A stretch of DNA of 64,000 nucleotides from Shewanella dokdonensis (GCF_018394335.1 NZ_CP074572.1:1302001-1366000), one strand, 5' to 3'. Positions 22,166-31,827 are shown, counted from the stretch's first letter. The notes: a model not told the origin generated them from the letters alone. Translations and numbers: made by a program.

Positions 22166-23001
22166 CTAATCCATAAAGGTAATATTGCCCACCAGGTGCG
22201 GTCGACGCCCTTTTTGATCCCGCAATTCAAACAAGATACCGCTAGCAGAGGTTTGTGCATTAAAGCTGACACGAGCGGGCATAAACAGCGGTAACTTAAA
22301 CGCGACATCGATAGTGAACGGCCGCTGCCCAATCTGTGGCATCAGTTCTGCCACACAACGCGCCTTGGACCACATTCCATGCACCAAGACCCGATCAAAA
22401 CCAAAGCGCTTAGACAGCAGTGGATGCAGGTGGATCAGATTATAATCACCAGAGGCTCTGGCATAACGCCGTCCCAGATCTTCCTCTAAGTCCCAAAATA
22501 CCGGTTCCTGCCAGTCCATATCAGCACCTTTCGGAGGTCTGGCTCGGCGACCTGGTTTGTCCATGCGGTACAGGTAGGTCGATACGGCATCCCACACCAA
22601 CTCATCACCACGATACACTTTGGACAATAGCTCAAATTCCAGCCCGGAGTCAGTCTCCCGGCTCTCCCCCACAGCACAGTCAATATCCAGCAACTCGTCC
22701 ACCGCCACACTGCGATAGCAACGGATCTGGTTACGTAAGTGGATCAAACCGAGCAGCGGAAAGGTAATGGCTTCATGGGTAAAAATGGTGGCATGCAGGC
22801 GGAAAGCTGCGACATACAGATACGTTGGCGGTAAGGTTTTGCCATCAAACGCAAAACCGCAAACATCCGCGTATTCAGCCACTTTTTCTGCCGACAACTG
22901 TACTTGTCTGGCACTGACTTGAAGATGCGGCAAAGGTTGCTGATCCCAGCCAGGTTTACGCCCGAAAAAATCTTGCGATATAAGGAAAACAACGAGGGCA
23001 T
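22166..23001 (-). CDS. MaoC-like hot-dog dehydratase family protein (frame break)
   Basis: The C-terminal half carries the MaoC hydratase signature: RRYARASGDYNLIHLHPLLS with the catalytic Asp and His, then FDRVLVHGMWSKARCV. The N-terminal half looks like a second, degenerate hot-dog fold (LPPTYLYVAAFRLHATIFTH). Related proteins act on acyl-CoA or acyl-carrier substrates in fatty acid metabolism, but the substrate here is unknown. The frame breaks at A6, 22965-22970. One added base joins MPSLFSLYRKIF to FGRKPGWDQQPLPHL and gives 278 residues. The start ATG 23001 is chosen from this repaired N-terminus; an in-frame codon further upstream would add 11 residues. Confidence 0.78.
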
Positions 23002-23184
23002 AGCCCGCAATTCCAGACAGGATTCCATCACCAACGGTTACCACTCCTATTGATACAGGCGAACATTATAACCATACTTTGGCTCAGGTCTTAGTCCGAA
23101 TTTGTGTTATCACCCGCTGACACTGTGCTAACCAAGCCGGAGTATGAGACACTAAGCGCTTTCCACACCCTAAGTTATTCCGCC

Positions 23185-23952
23185 GTGCAGGACAAGAATT
23201 TCGATAAACTCGCGCAAAAGTTTGCCCACAATATCTATGGTACCACCAAAGGTGATATCCGTATGGCCGTGCTTTGGCGCGATTTACAAGAGCAATTACC
23301 GCTGCTGGGGCAGCGGCGCTTGCGAGTGTTGGATGCTGGCGGCGGCTTTGGTTATTTTAGCCTGAAACTGGCCAAACTCGGGCATCAAGTGGTGCTATGT
23401 GATATCTCTCAGGCCATGCTGCAACAGGCTCAGCAGTTGATTGATGCAGAAACCGAAGCGGTGGATATCACCTTAATCCATGCGCCCATACAGCAACTTA
23501 ATGCTGATGAACTGGGGCAGTTTGACCTCATTCTATGTCATGCGGTGGCAGAGTGGCTGGCGGATGCCAAAGAAACGCTCGCCCAACTACTGACGTTGTT
23601 ACGCCCTAGTGGTCTGTTTTCCTTGATGTTCTATAACAAGGAAGCGATGCGCTTTCATGCATTAACGGCGGGTAATTTCGATTATGTACGCAATGGCCTT
23701 AAATCGAAAAAGAAAAACCGCTTAAGCCCGGAACATCCATTGGAGATCCCCACCGTTCGCCAATGGTTCAATGACTGGTCGGTCACCCTACTGTGTGCCT
23801 CTGGCGTGCGGGTTATTCACGATTACATGAACAAACGTCTGCCAGACAACTATGACGAGCGCCAGCTCATTGCCATAGAGTTGGAATACTCACGGCGCGA
23901 ACCGTATCTGTCACTGGGGCGCTATGTCCATTTTCTGGGGCAAAAGCGCTGA
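23185..23952 (+). CDS. cmoM: tRNA 5-carboxymethoxyuridine methyltransferase CmoM
   Basis: CmoM methylates cmo5U at the wobble position of certain tRNAs using S-adenosylmethionine. The protein carries QDKNFDKLAQKFAHNIYGTTKG at the start, the SAM-binding motif RVLDAGGGFGYFSLKLA, acidic LCDISQAML, and LSLMFYNKEAMRFHALTAGN and KKKNRLSPEHPLE, all as in E. coli CmoM. The reading frame is open from a GTG at 23104. By homology the start is the GTG at 23185, which gives 255 residues (E. coli 261). The last 42 bases overlap the convergent TraB/GumN gene. Confidence 0.9.
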   Translation: MQDKNFDKLAQKFAHNIYGTTKGDIRMAVLWRDLQEQLPLLGQRRLRVLDAGGGFGYFSLKLAKLGHQVVLCDISQAMLQQAQQLIDAETEAVDITLIHAPIQQLNADELGQFDLILCHAVAEWLADAKETLAQLLTLLRPSGLFSLMFYNKEAMRFHALTAGNFDYVRNGLKSKKKNRLSPEHPLEIPTVRQWFNDWSVTLLCASGVRVIHDYMNKRLPDNYDERQLIAIELEYSRREPYLSLGRYVHFLGQKR

Positions 23953-24831
23953 TTGCTCAGTGTTGATGTCACACGACACCTGCCAGCAATCACGCACATT
24001 AGCACCGGCTTGCTGCAAGTAATCCAGCAAGTTGTAGTCTCCGGCTAAGTGCGCACTGCCAACCGCGACAAACAGCGGTTTGGCCTGCTGCTGTAACAGT
24101 TGTTGTAAACGCTGCGACATCTGGCGATTGCGCTGCCATAGCATTTTATCCAGCATTGGCTCCCCACCTTGAGCCTGCATCTGCTGCTGTATGAGTCTGG
24201 CGATGGTCTGTCGGTCGCCGCGCTGCCAGGCATCCACTAACGCCTGAATATCCACATCTGGTGCCTGAATACTGTCACGCACCATCGCCCATTGGATCTT
24301 CGGTTCAAAGGACGCCAACATTTGCAATTGTCCCTGTGCGGTTTCCAGTTGCAGCAATGGCTTACTGCCTTTTAACCTCAGTAACTGTTGCTCAACACCA
24401 AACTGCGGTGATAGCCCCATACGCGCAAAACGTAACATGCTGATCTGTACCGACTGCAACCAAGGTGAAAACTGCGCTAATTGTTGACAAATCCCCAACG
24501 GCTGGCAGTAATTATCCACTAATTGCTGCGTTTCACTGTCGGCTTTTATGGGCTGCATGCCATACTGTTGCACCCACTGTGGCATTTGTGGGTCCTGAAT
24601 ATCCGCTTCCAGCACCAATGCTGAAGACTGCGCCAATGCCTGATGAATGCTGGCGGGCAGCGGATAGAAATCGGCTTTACCAACATGAAATGAGCCGAGT
24701 ATCCAAGCCGTTTTCCCTTGGTAGTCCACTTGGTAAAACAATGGGGTTAGCGCTGGTACGGCAACAGCTACTTTGCTCAAAAACAGGGCAAATACCCACA
24801 GTAATCCTTTCCAACGGCTTGTTGATGCCAT
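23911..24831 (-). CDS. TraB/GumN family protein
   Basis: A 306-residue protein with a signal peptide (LLWVFALFLSKVAVAVPA) and the TraB/GumN fold. The first motif is TAWILGSFHVGKADFYPLP with the paired Gly-His region, and the last is KPLFVAVGSAHLAGDYNLLDYL. These are the two metal-linked signatures of the family. Some members are metalloproteases (Tiki-like) and others have unknown roles. The middle is Gln-rich (QQLLQQQ). AAGGA lies six bases before the ATG. It is divergent from the small gene at 24877 and overlaps cmoM at its 3' end. Confidence 0.85.
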   Translation of the reverse strand: MASTSRWKGLLWVFALFLSKVAVAVPALTPLFYQVDYQGKTAWILGSFHVGKADFYPLPASIHQALAQSSALVLEADIQDPQMPQWVQQYGMQPIKADSETQQLVDNYCQPLGICQQLAQFSPWLQSVQISMLRFARMGLSPQFGVEQQLLRLKGSKPLLQLETAQGQLQMLASFEPKIQWAMVRDSIQAPDVDIQALVDAWQRGDRQTIARLIQQQMQAQGGEPMLDKMLWQRNRQMSQRLQQLLQQQAKPLFVAVGSAHLAGDYNLLDYLQQAGANVRDCWQVSCDINTEQSALLPQKMDIAPQ

Positions 24832-24876
24832 TAGGCTTCCTTATAATTTTCACAAATTCTTTAAAGGACTCTCGTT

Positions 24877-25191
24877 ATGCCATACACCAAGGTCATAGCG
24901 CAACTGAAGGCCAATCTGCAAACAGCTTATCGGCAAGCGGTTGACGCCGATAACAGTCTTGACCAACTAAAACAGCAAGGCCACGCTAAATTTGCCAAAA
25001 TTTTCACTGACGATCAGGGATTTACCACCTCAAGCAATCGTTTTTTACCCTATGTGCAAGAGCTGGCAGAGTTAGTGGCGAAACTAGAACAAGACAAAGC
25101 ACCCGCACAGCAACAACTGGAACATTTAGTTAAGCAGCTGGCAATTTTGCTGCAAACACTGGCGCGCTTCAAAGAACAGGGCCGCCAATAG
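24877..25191 (+). CDS. Small helical protein, possible primosomal replication protein PriC
   Basis: A 104-residue, Lys- and Gln-rich, largely helical protein starts MPYTKVIAQLKANLQTAYRQ. The middle segment FTTSSNRFLPYVQELAELVAKLE and the tail LEHLVKQLAILLQTLARFKEQ suggest two long helices. Proteins like this in Shewanella are often named primosomal replication protein N'' (PriC), which loads DnaB at stalled forks. The assignment is by recall and the protein is shorter than E. coli PriC. It could be a different helical protein. It stands alone and is divergent from the TraB/GumN gene. Confidence 0.45.
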   Translation: MPYTKVIAQLKANLQTAYRQAVDADNSLDQLKQQGHAKFAKIFTDDQGFTTSSNRFLPYVQELAELVAKLEQDKAPAQQQLEHLVKQLAILLQTLARFKEQGRQ

Positions 25192-25277
25192 CCGTTGATC
25201 ACAAAATCGACAGCGGCGGATTGGTTGTCATCTGTTTGTCACGGAATATTCATAAGCTGCGGCACCGGTTCAGATGA

Positions 25278-27029
25278 ATGCGATACAAGCAGATGAATAC
25301 CGATCATGCAGTACTGCTGGAGCAGATAATCCGGCAGGCAGACATAGCGATACATTTTCAGCCCATCGTCAACATTGACACTAACCGGATGTACGGTTTT
25401 GAAGCGCTGAGCCGCGGGCCAGAGCAAAGCCCGCTTTATTCCCCTATTCGCCTGTTCAGCGTTGCAGAGCAGCACGGCCGCTTATCTGAACTGGAAACCC
25501 TGTGCCGCACCCAAGCTTTGCAGCGATTTCAGCAACAGCAATTACCGGGCAAGTTATTTGTTAACATCAGTCCGATGGCGTTGCTCGATCCGCGCCATCC
25601 GAAAGGCCACACCTTGAGACTGGCACAACAACTAGGATTGCCGCCCTCCGCCATTGTCATTGAACTTTCCGAACAATATCCGGCAGAAGATATTGATCTG
25701 CTGAAAAGCTGCCTCGATTATTATCGCCATCAAGGATTTCAAGTGGCGTTAGACGATCTTGGTGCTGGCTATTCCGGCCTAAGACTGTGGTCTGAACTGG
25801 CACCTGATTACGTTAAAATTGACCGTCACTTTATCGACCGCATTGATCAGTTCCCGGTAAAACAGGAGTTTGTACGCTCTATTGTTACCTTATGCCAAAG
25901 CCTTACCTGCCAAGTGATTGCGGAAGGGATAGAGACCGAAGCGGAGCTGGCGGTGTTGCAAAGGCTGGGGCTCCAGTTATGCCAGGGATTTTTGCTGGGC
26001 AAGCCACAACCTCAGCCGCCAACGAAACCACATACTTGGTTTCCATCGTTCCGCTCACAGCAACAACCCCGTTATAACGAAACGGCTGATTGTCTCTGTC
26101 AGGACGCCATCTCGTTGCCACCCGATACGCGGATGAAGACACTCAGTCAACTGCTGTTGGATCGCCCGGCCTTGCAGGCTGTTGCCATTATTGAACACAA
26201 TTTTCCACTGGGACTGGTATACCGGCAGAGTTTACTGGAACTGTTTTCCACCCCATACGGGCGCGCATTGCATGAAAACCATCCCATCACAGAAATCATG
26301 GATGACGGCGTACTGATGGTCGAAGGCAGTGAGCCGTTATCCTCAGTCAGCCAGCAATTGACGGCAGATAACAACCAATATGTGGCACAGCAGTTTATTA
26401 TTTTGCAGCAGGGAAAATTTCGCGGTCTCGGCCACACGCGCGATCTGCTGCAACGGCTCACGGAACAGCGGATCCAAACCGCGCGCCACGCAAATCCACT
26501 GACTGAATTGCCTGGTAATGTGCCAATCCAACAGGAACTATTGCGTCTGGGACAACAGCAGCAACCGTTTTATCTGGCGTATCTAGATCTCAACAACTTC
26601 AAGGCCTACAACGATGTTTATGGTTTTGCCAAAGGCGATGAAGTTATCCGTTGTGTAGCTGATCTGCTGAGATTTCATGGCCGTCGCCATTTCATTGGGC
26701 ATGTGGGTGGCGATGATTTTGTGATGATTGGAGCTGATGCCACCATAGTGGAACACAGCCGCCAGATCTTGGCGGAGTTTGACGTTATCAAACGGCGTTT
26801 CTTTACGGCTCAGCATTGGGTCGAGCAATCATTTCTTGCCAGAAACCGTCAACAAGAACTGTGTTTGCAACCGCTGATGAGCCTCAGTGTTGGCCTGATC
26901 CCGCCACATCTCACAGAGGGAGCCAGTGAAGCACAACTGTCCCATCTGTGTGCCCAGGCAAAAAAACAGGCAAAACTCACCGACAGTGGATTTTGCCTGC
27001 TGCAGATCCCACAAGTACAGATTGCCTAA
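25278..27029 (+). CDS. EAL-GGDEF cyclic-di-GMP protein with an intervening linker (CBS-like)
   Basis: A 583-residue soluble protein. The N-terminal EAL domain keeps the c-di-GMP hydrolase residues: EAL at 42-44, Asn in FVNISP, Glu in VIELSE, paired Asp in VALDDLGAGYSG, Lys in YVKIDRHF and Glu in VIAEGIETEAE. A middle region (about residues 290-390) looks like paired CBS repeats. The C-terminal cyclase domain has LDLNNFKAYNDVYGF but GGDDF in place of GGDEF. The EAL part is probably an active phosphodiesterase. The cyclase part may be inactive or a sensory GTP-binding module. No membrane segment or signal peptide was seen. It is convergent with the DUF3016 gene, four bases apart. Confidence 0.87.
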   Translation: MRYKQMNTDHAVLLEQIIRQADIAIHFQPIVNIDTNRMYGFEALSRGPEQSPLYSPIRLFSVAEQHGRLSELETLCRTQALQRFQQQQLPGKLFVNISPMALLDPRHPKGHTLRLAQQLGLPPSAIVIELSEQYPAEDIDLLKSCLDYYRHQGFQVALDDLGAGYSGLRLWSELAPDYVKIDRHFIDRIDQFPVKQEFVRSIVTLCQSLTCQVIAEGIETEAELAVLQRLGLQLCQGFLLGKPQPQPPTKPHTWFPSFRSQQQPRYNETADCLCQDAISLPPDTRMKTLSQLLLDRPALQAVAIIEHNFPLGLVYRQSLLELFSTPYGRALHENHPITEIMDDGVLMVEGSEPLSSVSQQLTADNNQYVAQQFIILQQGKFRGLGHTRDLLQRLTEQRIQTARHANPLTELPGNVPIQQELLRLGQQQQPFYLAYLDLNNFKAYNDVYGFAKGDEVIRCVADLLRFHGRRHFIGHVGGDDFVMIGADATIVEHSRQILAEFDVIKRRFFTAQHWVEQSFLARNRQQELCLQPLMSLSVGLIPPHLTEGASEAQLSHLCAQAKKQAKLTDSGFCLLQIPQVQIA

Positions 27030-27032
27030 GAC

Positions 27033-27578
27033 TTAGAGCTTGGGGGCAACTGTGTTATCGAACCAATCTTTCAGTAAGGCTTTTTCGTACTTAAAGCTGG
27101 AGTTATCGATATTGCTGATACGGTCCATAAAACGCATATCTCGCAACTTTTCAGACCCCACCATAATCACCTGCTCACCATCTAGGACCCGGTAAGAAAA
27201 GTTAATTCGTGGCGGATAAATATCTTTAATGATACGGATATCGCTCGTTGATGCCTGACCAAATGTCGGACGTAAATCTCCTGCAAGATCGACATCGGTC
27301 ACCACCAGTTCCAGTTTTTCTTTATCTTTCAGAACCTTTTCAGAGGCTTTATCCAATGCTTTGGTGAGTTCGTCAAACATGCGCTGTTCGTAGCGTTTTT
27401 GAACCTCAGTTGCAGTACGAATGTCGGTATACTTATTGGGAGTTTGCCATTCGATTTTAACCTTACCAGCAGTGGTTACCGGATTAGCCGCTACATCACC
27501 AGCTTCTTCCGTAGCCACGGCACAGCCAGCACTCATGATACTGAGTATACTGGCGAAAAACAGATAGCCAATTTTCAT
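27033..27578 (-). CDS. DUF3016 domain protein, exported
   Basis: A 181-residue exported protein with a signal peptide (MKIGYLFFASILSIMSAGCA; a lipobox-like SAGC is present). The DUF3016 features are visible: KIEWQTPNKYTDIRTA, the segment LVVTDVDLAGDLRP, IIKDIYPPRINFSYRVLDG and EKLRDMRFMD. Function is unknown; members are common in Shewanella and Xanthomonas. An in-frame start lies further upstream (27635). ATG 27578 is preferred because AAGGAG precedes it at good spacing and it begins the signal peptide. The gene ends four bases from the convergent EAL-GGDEF gene. Confidence 0.8.
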   Translation of the reverse strand: MKIGYLFFASILSIMSAGCAVATEEAGDVAANPVTTAGKVKIEWQTPNKYTDIRTATEVQKRYEQRMFDELTKALDKASEKVLKDKEKLELVVTDVDLAGDLRPTFGQASTSDIRIIKDIYPPRINFSYRVLDGEQVIMVGSEKLRDMRFMDRISNIDNSSFKYEKALLKDWFDNTVAPKL

Positions 27579-27762
27579 CTTTGTCTCCTTGTTGGCAACC
27601 GGACTGCAATATCTCCGAGGGGAATAGCGATCCATTAGGTAGTGAGAATGACATTAAGCATCATTGAATAGTTGGATATTGGATGTAGCACCTAGTTCAC
27701 ACTCTAAGTTAACTTTATCATTTTTTACAGTAATAAAATGGCCATCCATAAGGGAGATTGCC

Positions 27763-28067
27763 GTGAAAGTATCTGTCCCCATTGTCTTCACCTGCTGCTT
27801 GCTGGTTGCGGTAGCAGCGACCGTTTTTGGATCAGTCGCAGTTCATCGTCCACCATTCCGGAAGGCTGGACAGCATTTGTCTATCATCACGGTTTTGGTT
27901 CAGCCAATTATTTGAAAAAAGAGGGCTTTGCTACTTACCAACAATGTCGTGAATATGCGGTAGCACAGTCAACAAAATATGAAAACGCCCCTTGGGAATG
28001 TGGTGGTGGCTGCCGCTTTGACTCCAGACGCCAAGGATATGTATGCGAAGAGATGCGCAATCACTAA
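27763..28067 (+). CDS. Small cysteine-rich lipoprotein, function unknown (frame break)
   Basis: The repaired 101-residue protein starts at a GTG after AGGGAG and reads MKVSVPIVFTCCLAGCGSSD, a lipoprotein signal with lipobox LAGC. The mature part includes TIPEGWTAFVYHHGFGSA, TYQQCREYAVAQS and ENAPWECGGGCRFDSRR, ending GYVCEEMRNH. Four cysteines in the mature domain could form two disulfides. The frame changes near 27801, where one added G joins signal and mature part. Without it neither piece makes sense. I do not recognise a family. It is divergent from the DUF3016 gene. Confidence 0.6.
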
Positions 28068-28256
28068 CAGCTTATGCTATCGTCAATAACAGCGTTGTCT
28101 CCCGGTGTCAGAGCGAGATTGACTGATGTGAGAGGTGCCGATTAATTTTTAGTGATGTTTTACCCGATAATTTGGAAAATTCACTTTCATTAGGTAGTGC
28201 CTTGTGGCAGGTTAACAGCGCTATAACAATATCTACGGAAAGAAGAGAGTATAAAA

Positions 28257-28529
28257 ATGAATAAAACCGAACTGATTGCCAGCATGGCTGAAAAATCTGA
28301 GCTGACAAAAGCTGAAACCGCCCTGGCACTGAAGTCTTTTGAAGCCGCAGTAACTGAAGCACTAAAAGCCGGAGATAAAGTATCTATCGTGGGATTCGGC
28401 TCTTTTGAAACATCCACTCGCGCCGCTAGAACTGGACGTAATCCACTGACGGGTAAAGAAATTCAGATCGCCGCTGCCACTGTCCCCAAATTCAAAGCCG
28501 GTAAGGCACTCAAAGACAGTGTTAGTTGA
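28257..28529 (+). CDS. hup: DNA-binding protein HU
   Basis: HU is a 90-residue histone-like dimer that bends DNA and shapes the nucleoid. The start [20 protein letters not shown], the core [20 protein letters not shown] and the DNA-binding arm [20 protein letters not shown] with FKAGKAL are diagnostic. AGAAGAGAG lies before the ATG. A strong terminator follows, so it is probably monocistronic. I cannot tell alpha from beta subunit or a third paralogue; the sequence differs slightly from standard HupA. Confidence 0.95.
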   Translation: MNKTELIASMAEKSELTKAETALALKSFEAAVTEALKAGDKVSIVGFGSFETSTRAARTGRNPLTGKEIQIAAATVPKFKAGKALKDSVS

Positions 28530-28548
28530 ATTTCCCTAGCTCAGTAAC

Positions 28549-28575
28549 AAACGCCTCTTCAATGAGGCGTTTTTA
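28549..28575 (+). terminator. Rho-independent terminator after hup
   Basis: AAACGCCTC and GAGGCGTTT pair around TTCAAT and are followed by T residues. It lies 20 bases past the HU stop codon. Confidence 0.85.
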
Positions 28576-28809
28576 TTTCTACCCGCCATCAGTTGTTGCA
28601 CTATTTTTGTGCAACCAGCCCCATAATAATGCAGCAGTTTGTTTACATATAAGGCACTATTTAGTTAAGTTTTTGTAAAAACTCACTATTCACTTTTGGC
28701 ACAGCTTTAGCTCATCTTTCCGAGGAATAACATCAGCACAATGAAAAGCCAACGTTCCGGCGCGTTTTCCGGATCTCCGGCAACTGTAAAAGGGAAAAAG
28801 GGGATGAGT

Positions 28810-29502
28810 ATGAAACAAAAACTGCTGTCACTGAGTGCGCTCGCAAGCTTAATGATGATTGCGCCCATGAGCCAGGCCACTGTGACCGGAAATATTGGGG
28901 CAACGTCTAACTATTTGTGGCGTGGCGTTACACAAACTGCCGATAGTGCAGCGGTACAGGGTGGCGTAGATTACAGCCATGAATCCGGCTTCTATCTGGG
29001 TACCTGGGGTTCCAATGTCGACTTTGGTGACGACACCAGTTATGAAATGGACGTTTATGGCGGTTTTTCTAATTCCATCAACGATGACTTTAGCTATGAT
29101 GTGGGTTATCTATATTATGGTTATCCAGATGCTGAAGGTTCCATTGACTTCGGTGAGTTGTACCTGAATTTAACCTGGAAATGGTTAGAAGTGGGCGCGG
29201 CTAAATTTGTGACCGCTGGCGATGACGTTGCTGCTGATGGTCTGGATGACAAGGATTACGCCTATTATCACATTGCCGTTAGCTATCCTCTGGCCGACAG
29301 CATCACATTAGGTGCTTACTACGCATACTCTACTGGGGATGTGATCACCAGTTGGTACGGTGTCGATAACTATTCTGAATACAATATCTCAGTAACCAAA
29401 GACACCAGCATTGGCGCGATTTCCTTCAAACTGGCAGATACCGACCTGCCTGACGATGACGTGAAATTTGTGTTGGGCTACACCTACGAATTTGAATTCT
29501 AA
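28810..29502 (+). CDS. TorF-family putative porin (TIGR02001 type)
   Basis: A 230-residue outer-membrane barrel protein. The signal peptide MKQKLLSLSALASLMMIAPMSQA precedes the family start TVTGNIGATSNYLWRGVTQT. The repeats of SxxYLWRG, GFYLGTWGSNVDFG and YEMDVYGGFS, and the end FVLGYTYEFEF, fit the family, which is found mainly in proteobacteria. Role unknown, presumed porin. In-frame starts at 28741 and 28804 also exist. ATG 28810 is chosen because AGGGG lies six bases upstream and the signal peptide begins there. It follows hup on the same strand but after a terminator and a 280-base gap. Confidence 0.87.
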   Translation: MKQKLLSLSALASLMMIAPMSQATVTGNIGATSNYLWRGVTQTADSAAVQGGVDYSHESGFYLGTWGSNVDFGDDTSYEMDVYGGFSNSINDDFSYDVGYLYYGYPDAEGSIDFGELYLNLTWKWLEVGAAKFVTAGDDVAADGLDDKDYAYYHIAVSYPLADSITLGAYYAYSTGDVITSWYGVDNYSEYNISVTKDTSIGAISFKLADTDLPDDDVKFVLGYTYEFEF

Positions 29503-29622
29503 TAAATATCAATAAATTACAATAATAACGACAAGCAATAACAATAATAACTGAGGGATCAAGGTGATGCCAGGATGGCCACTGTTATGATCCATTGTAG
29601 ACTTTCAGCCGTGCCTGAATCT

Positions 29623-29656
29623 AACCCGTCATCCGTTCTACGGATGGCGGGTTTTG
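29623..29656. terminator. Bidirectional terminator between the porin and the REC-GGDEF-EAL gene
   Basis: AACCCG-CATCCG pairs with CGGATG-CGGGTT around TTCTA, followed by T-rich sequence on the plus strand. The two flanking genes converge here. Confidence 0.75.
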
Positions 29657-29664
29657 TTCTTTAA

Positions 29665-31385
29665 TCAAGCTTGGCCGGCAATAAGTGGCTGGAGGTATTG
29701 CCTCCAGAATTGCTCTGGAGGCATGGGTTTGCCATACAAGTAACCCTGTAACAGATGGCAACCATGATCACGACAAAACTGTGCCTGGCTTGCTGTTTCA
29801 ATCCCTTCCGCAACCGACAATACATTAAAACCTCTGGCAAAATTGATCAGTGCTGCCAGTAAACATCGTGCCCGTTCATCTTGCTCGATACCCCACACAA
29901 AACTTTTATCTATTTTTAGTACCTTAATGGGGAAATCCTTCACATGTTCCAATGACGAAAAACCAGTACCAAAATCATCTAGAGATAGTGTCACCCCCAT
30001 TGCCACCACGTCTTCGAGTACTTCGGCTAATTCCCTCGGTTTTTCAATCAGGGCGTTTTCAGTGATTTCCAACTCCAGCAGTTCTGCAGGTAAGCCACTA
30101 CTGCACAACGCCATTTCAACCTGCTGCAATAGCTTATCTTGGAGTTTCTGGGATGCTGAAAGATTGACGGCAATGGTCAAACGTTGGTGAGCAGGTAACT
30201 GCTGTAACCATTGCTGGGTCTGGCGACAGGCAGTGGGCAATACCCATTCACAAATCGCATCCATCATTCCCAACTCTTCAGCAACCGGCAAAAAGCAGTC
30301 TGGCGCAATCAGCCCATCTTGCGGATGCTGCCAGCGCAGTAAGGCTTCCATCCCTTCCAAAGCCCCCGTATGGGCATTAAATTTTCCCTGATAGAACAAC
30401 CGAAATTGCTCAAACTCCAGCGCCTGTCGTAACCCAGTCGCAATATGCTGGCGCTGTTGTACCGCTAAATCTAGCGCCTCCGAATATAACTGCAGTTGGT
30501 TACGTCCACGCTGTTTAGCGCGATAGAGGGCGATGTCGGCGCATTTCAGCAGTCCAGAACTGTTGGAGGCTAAGGCGCCATAGCTGGCAATCCCCGCACA
30601 AGCACCGATAAATAACGGCTGCTCATCGATAGTAAATACCGGTTGCAGTGTTTGTAACAAAGCCGCGGCCAACGGTTCGGCGGTGAGTAACACCTGGTTT
30701 CCGCTTAATACCACCACAAACTCATCACCGCCAACTCTTGCCAGCAGACAATCATCAGGAACCACCTGACGCAGACGCGCGGCGACGTCCACTAGCAGGC
30801 GATCGCCCATCTGGTGTCCATGAGTATCATTAACACCTTTAAAATCATCCAGATCCAACAGGATCAATGCCAGTTCGGCATTTTGCTCCCGAGCCATTGC
30901 CAACGCCCGACTCAAACTCACCTCAAAGCCGTAACGATTTAGCAGGTGAGTGAGCGAATCATGCTCTGCTAGATTACGCAAACGTTCGTGGGTCTTCTGT
31001 AGCTCCCGGCTCATGCTGGCTCGCTGTTTTGCTAGACGAATCGCCCGGGTCAGCCGCCGGGTATTGACTTCGTCTTTGAGCAAAAATCCTGGGCCCCCAT
31101 TTCAATGCAGCGATCTGCCAGATTTTCATCTTCATAGCGCGAAATCATCACCACCGCAGTGGCGTCGCCCGCAGTGGAGTGTAACTGGGGTAATAGCTCC
31201 AAACCGTTAGCATCCGGCAGACGATAATCGAGAATAATGCCGTCAAAACGCTGCAGACGGACTAAATCCAATCCGACCTGGGCACAGTTAGCTTCGACAA
31301 CATTAAAGCCGATATCTGACTGTGCCAACGCTCTTATAATCGCGGTTCTGTCAATCTCATCGTCATCAATCAGCAATAGTTCCAT
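29665..31385 (-). CDS. Response regulator with REC, GGDEF and EAL domains (frame break)
   Basis: The repaired 573-residue protein starts with a receiver domain: acidic LLIDDDEID, phospho-acceptor Asp in GIILDYRLPDANG, Ser in VVMISRYEDE and Lys in FLLKDEV. A GGDEF cyclase domain follows (RVGGDEFVVVLSG, intact). The RxxD inhibition site in front of it is absent (the region reads PDDCLLAR). A complete EAL domain ends the protein: EGMEALLRWQHP, AVNLSASQ, TLSLDDFGTGFSSL, LKIDKSF and AEGIETASQA. So it may both make and break c-di-GMP under phosphorylation control. The frame breaks at A5 31082-31086. It is the third gene of a sensor operon. Confidence 0.9.
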
Positions 31386-31392
31386 ATTCTAC

Positions 31393-31827
31393 TCACCCTG
31401 CATCAGGCGGCAGCACCACTATCCGCCAGTAGTTTTCCAGCATGTTAAAGATGCTGATAAATTCATCCTTGATATGATGCTTGACTATGTAACCCGCGAC
31501 GTGATGCTGATACGCGGCCACTTTGTCTTCGTCAGCCGAGGAGGTGGTCAACACAAAGACAACAGACAACGACAGTTCGGCTTCATGACGTAACTGTTCG
31601 AGGAATTCCAGACCATTCATCCGTGGCATATTGAGATCCAGCAGGATCAGGTAAGGCCGATGGACCTGTTGCTGTCGCAACATCTGCAGCGCTTCCAGCC
31701 CGTCTCTGGCGCGTACTAACGGGTTCAGCAAGCGTAATTGCTTCATCGCCCGCACCACCGCCATATGGTCGATATCATCGTCATCAACCAACAGTATGGT
31801 GACTTCTTTGTAAGGCATCGCGGTCAT
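31393..31827 (-). CDS. Single-domain response regulator (Rcp1-like)
   Basis: A 144-residue receiver-only protein. It has acidic LLVDDDDIDHMAVVRAM, phospho-acceptor Asp in ILLDLNMPRMNGLEFL, Thr in VFVLTTSSADEDKVAAY and Lys in AGYIVKHHIKDEF. This form is known from phytochrome-linked Rcp1 regulators, which relay phosphate. The start MTAMPYKEV at 31827 overlaps the kinase stop (ATGA), with AAGGAG five bases upstream, so it is translationally coupled to the kinase. It lies between the kinase and the REC-GGDEF-EAL regulator, probably as a phosphorelay partner. Confidence 0.9.
   Translation of the reverse strand: MTAMPYKEVTILLVDDDDIDHMAVVRAMKQLRLLNPLVRARDGLEALQMLRQQQVHRPYLILLDLNMPRMNGLEFLEQLRHEAELSLSVVFVLTTSSADEDKVAAYQHHVAGYIVKHHIKDEFISIFNMLENYWRIVVLPPDAG

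Noticed and set aside
24465-24944. A 159-codon plus-strand frame overlapping the TraB/GumN gene and the start of the possible PriC gene
   Set aside because: Antisense over most of its length to a gene with family motifs; no RBS and no homologous features.
27632-28200. The 12-base sequence CATTAGGTAGTG occurs twice, near 27634 and 28190
   Set aside because: Repeats of this length are expected by chance many times in 64 kb, and no shared function is seen.
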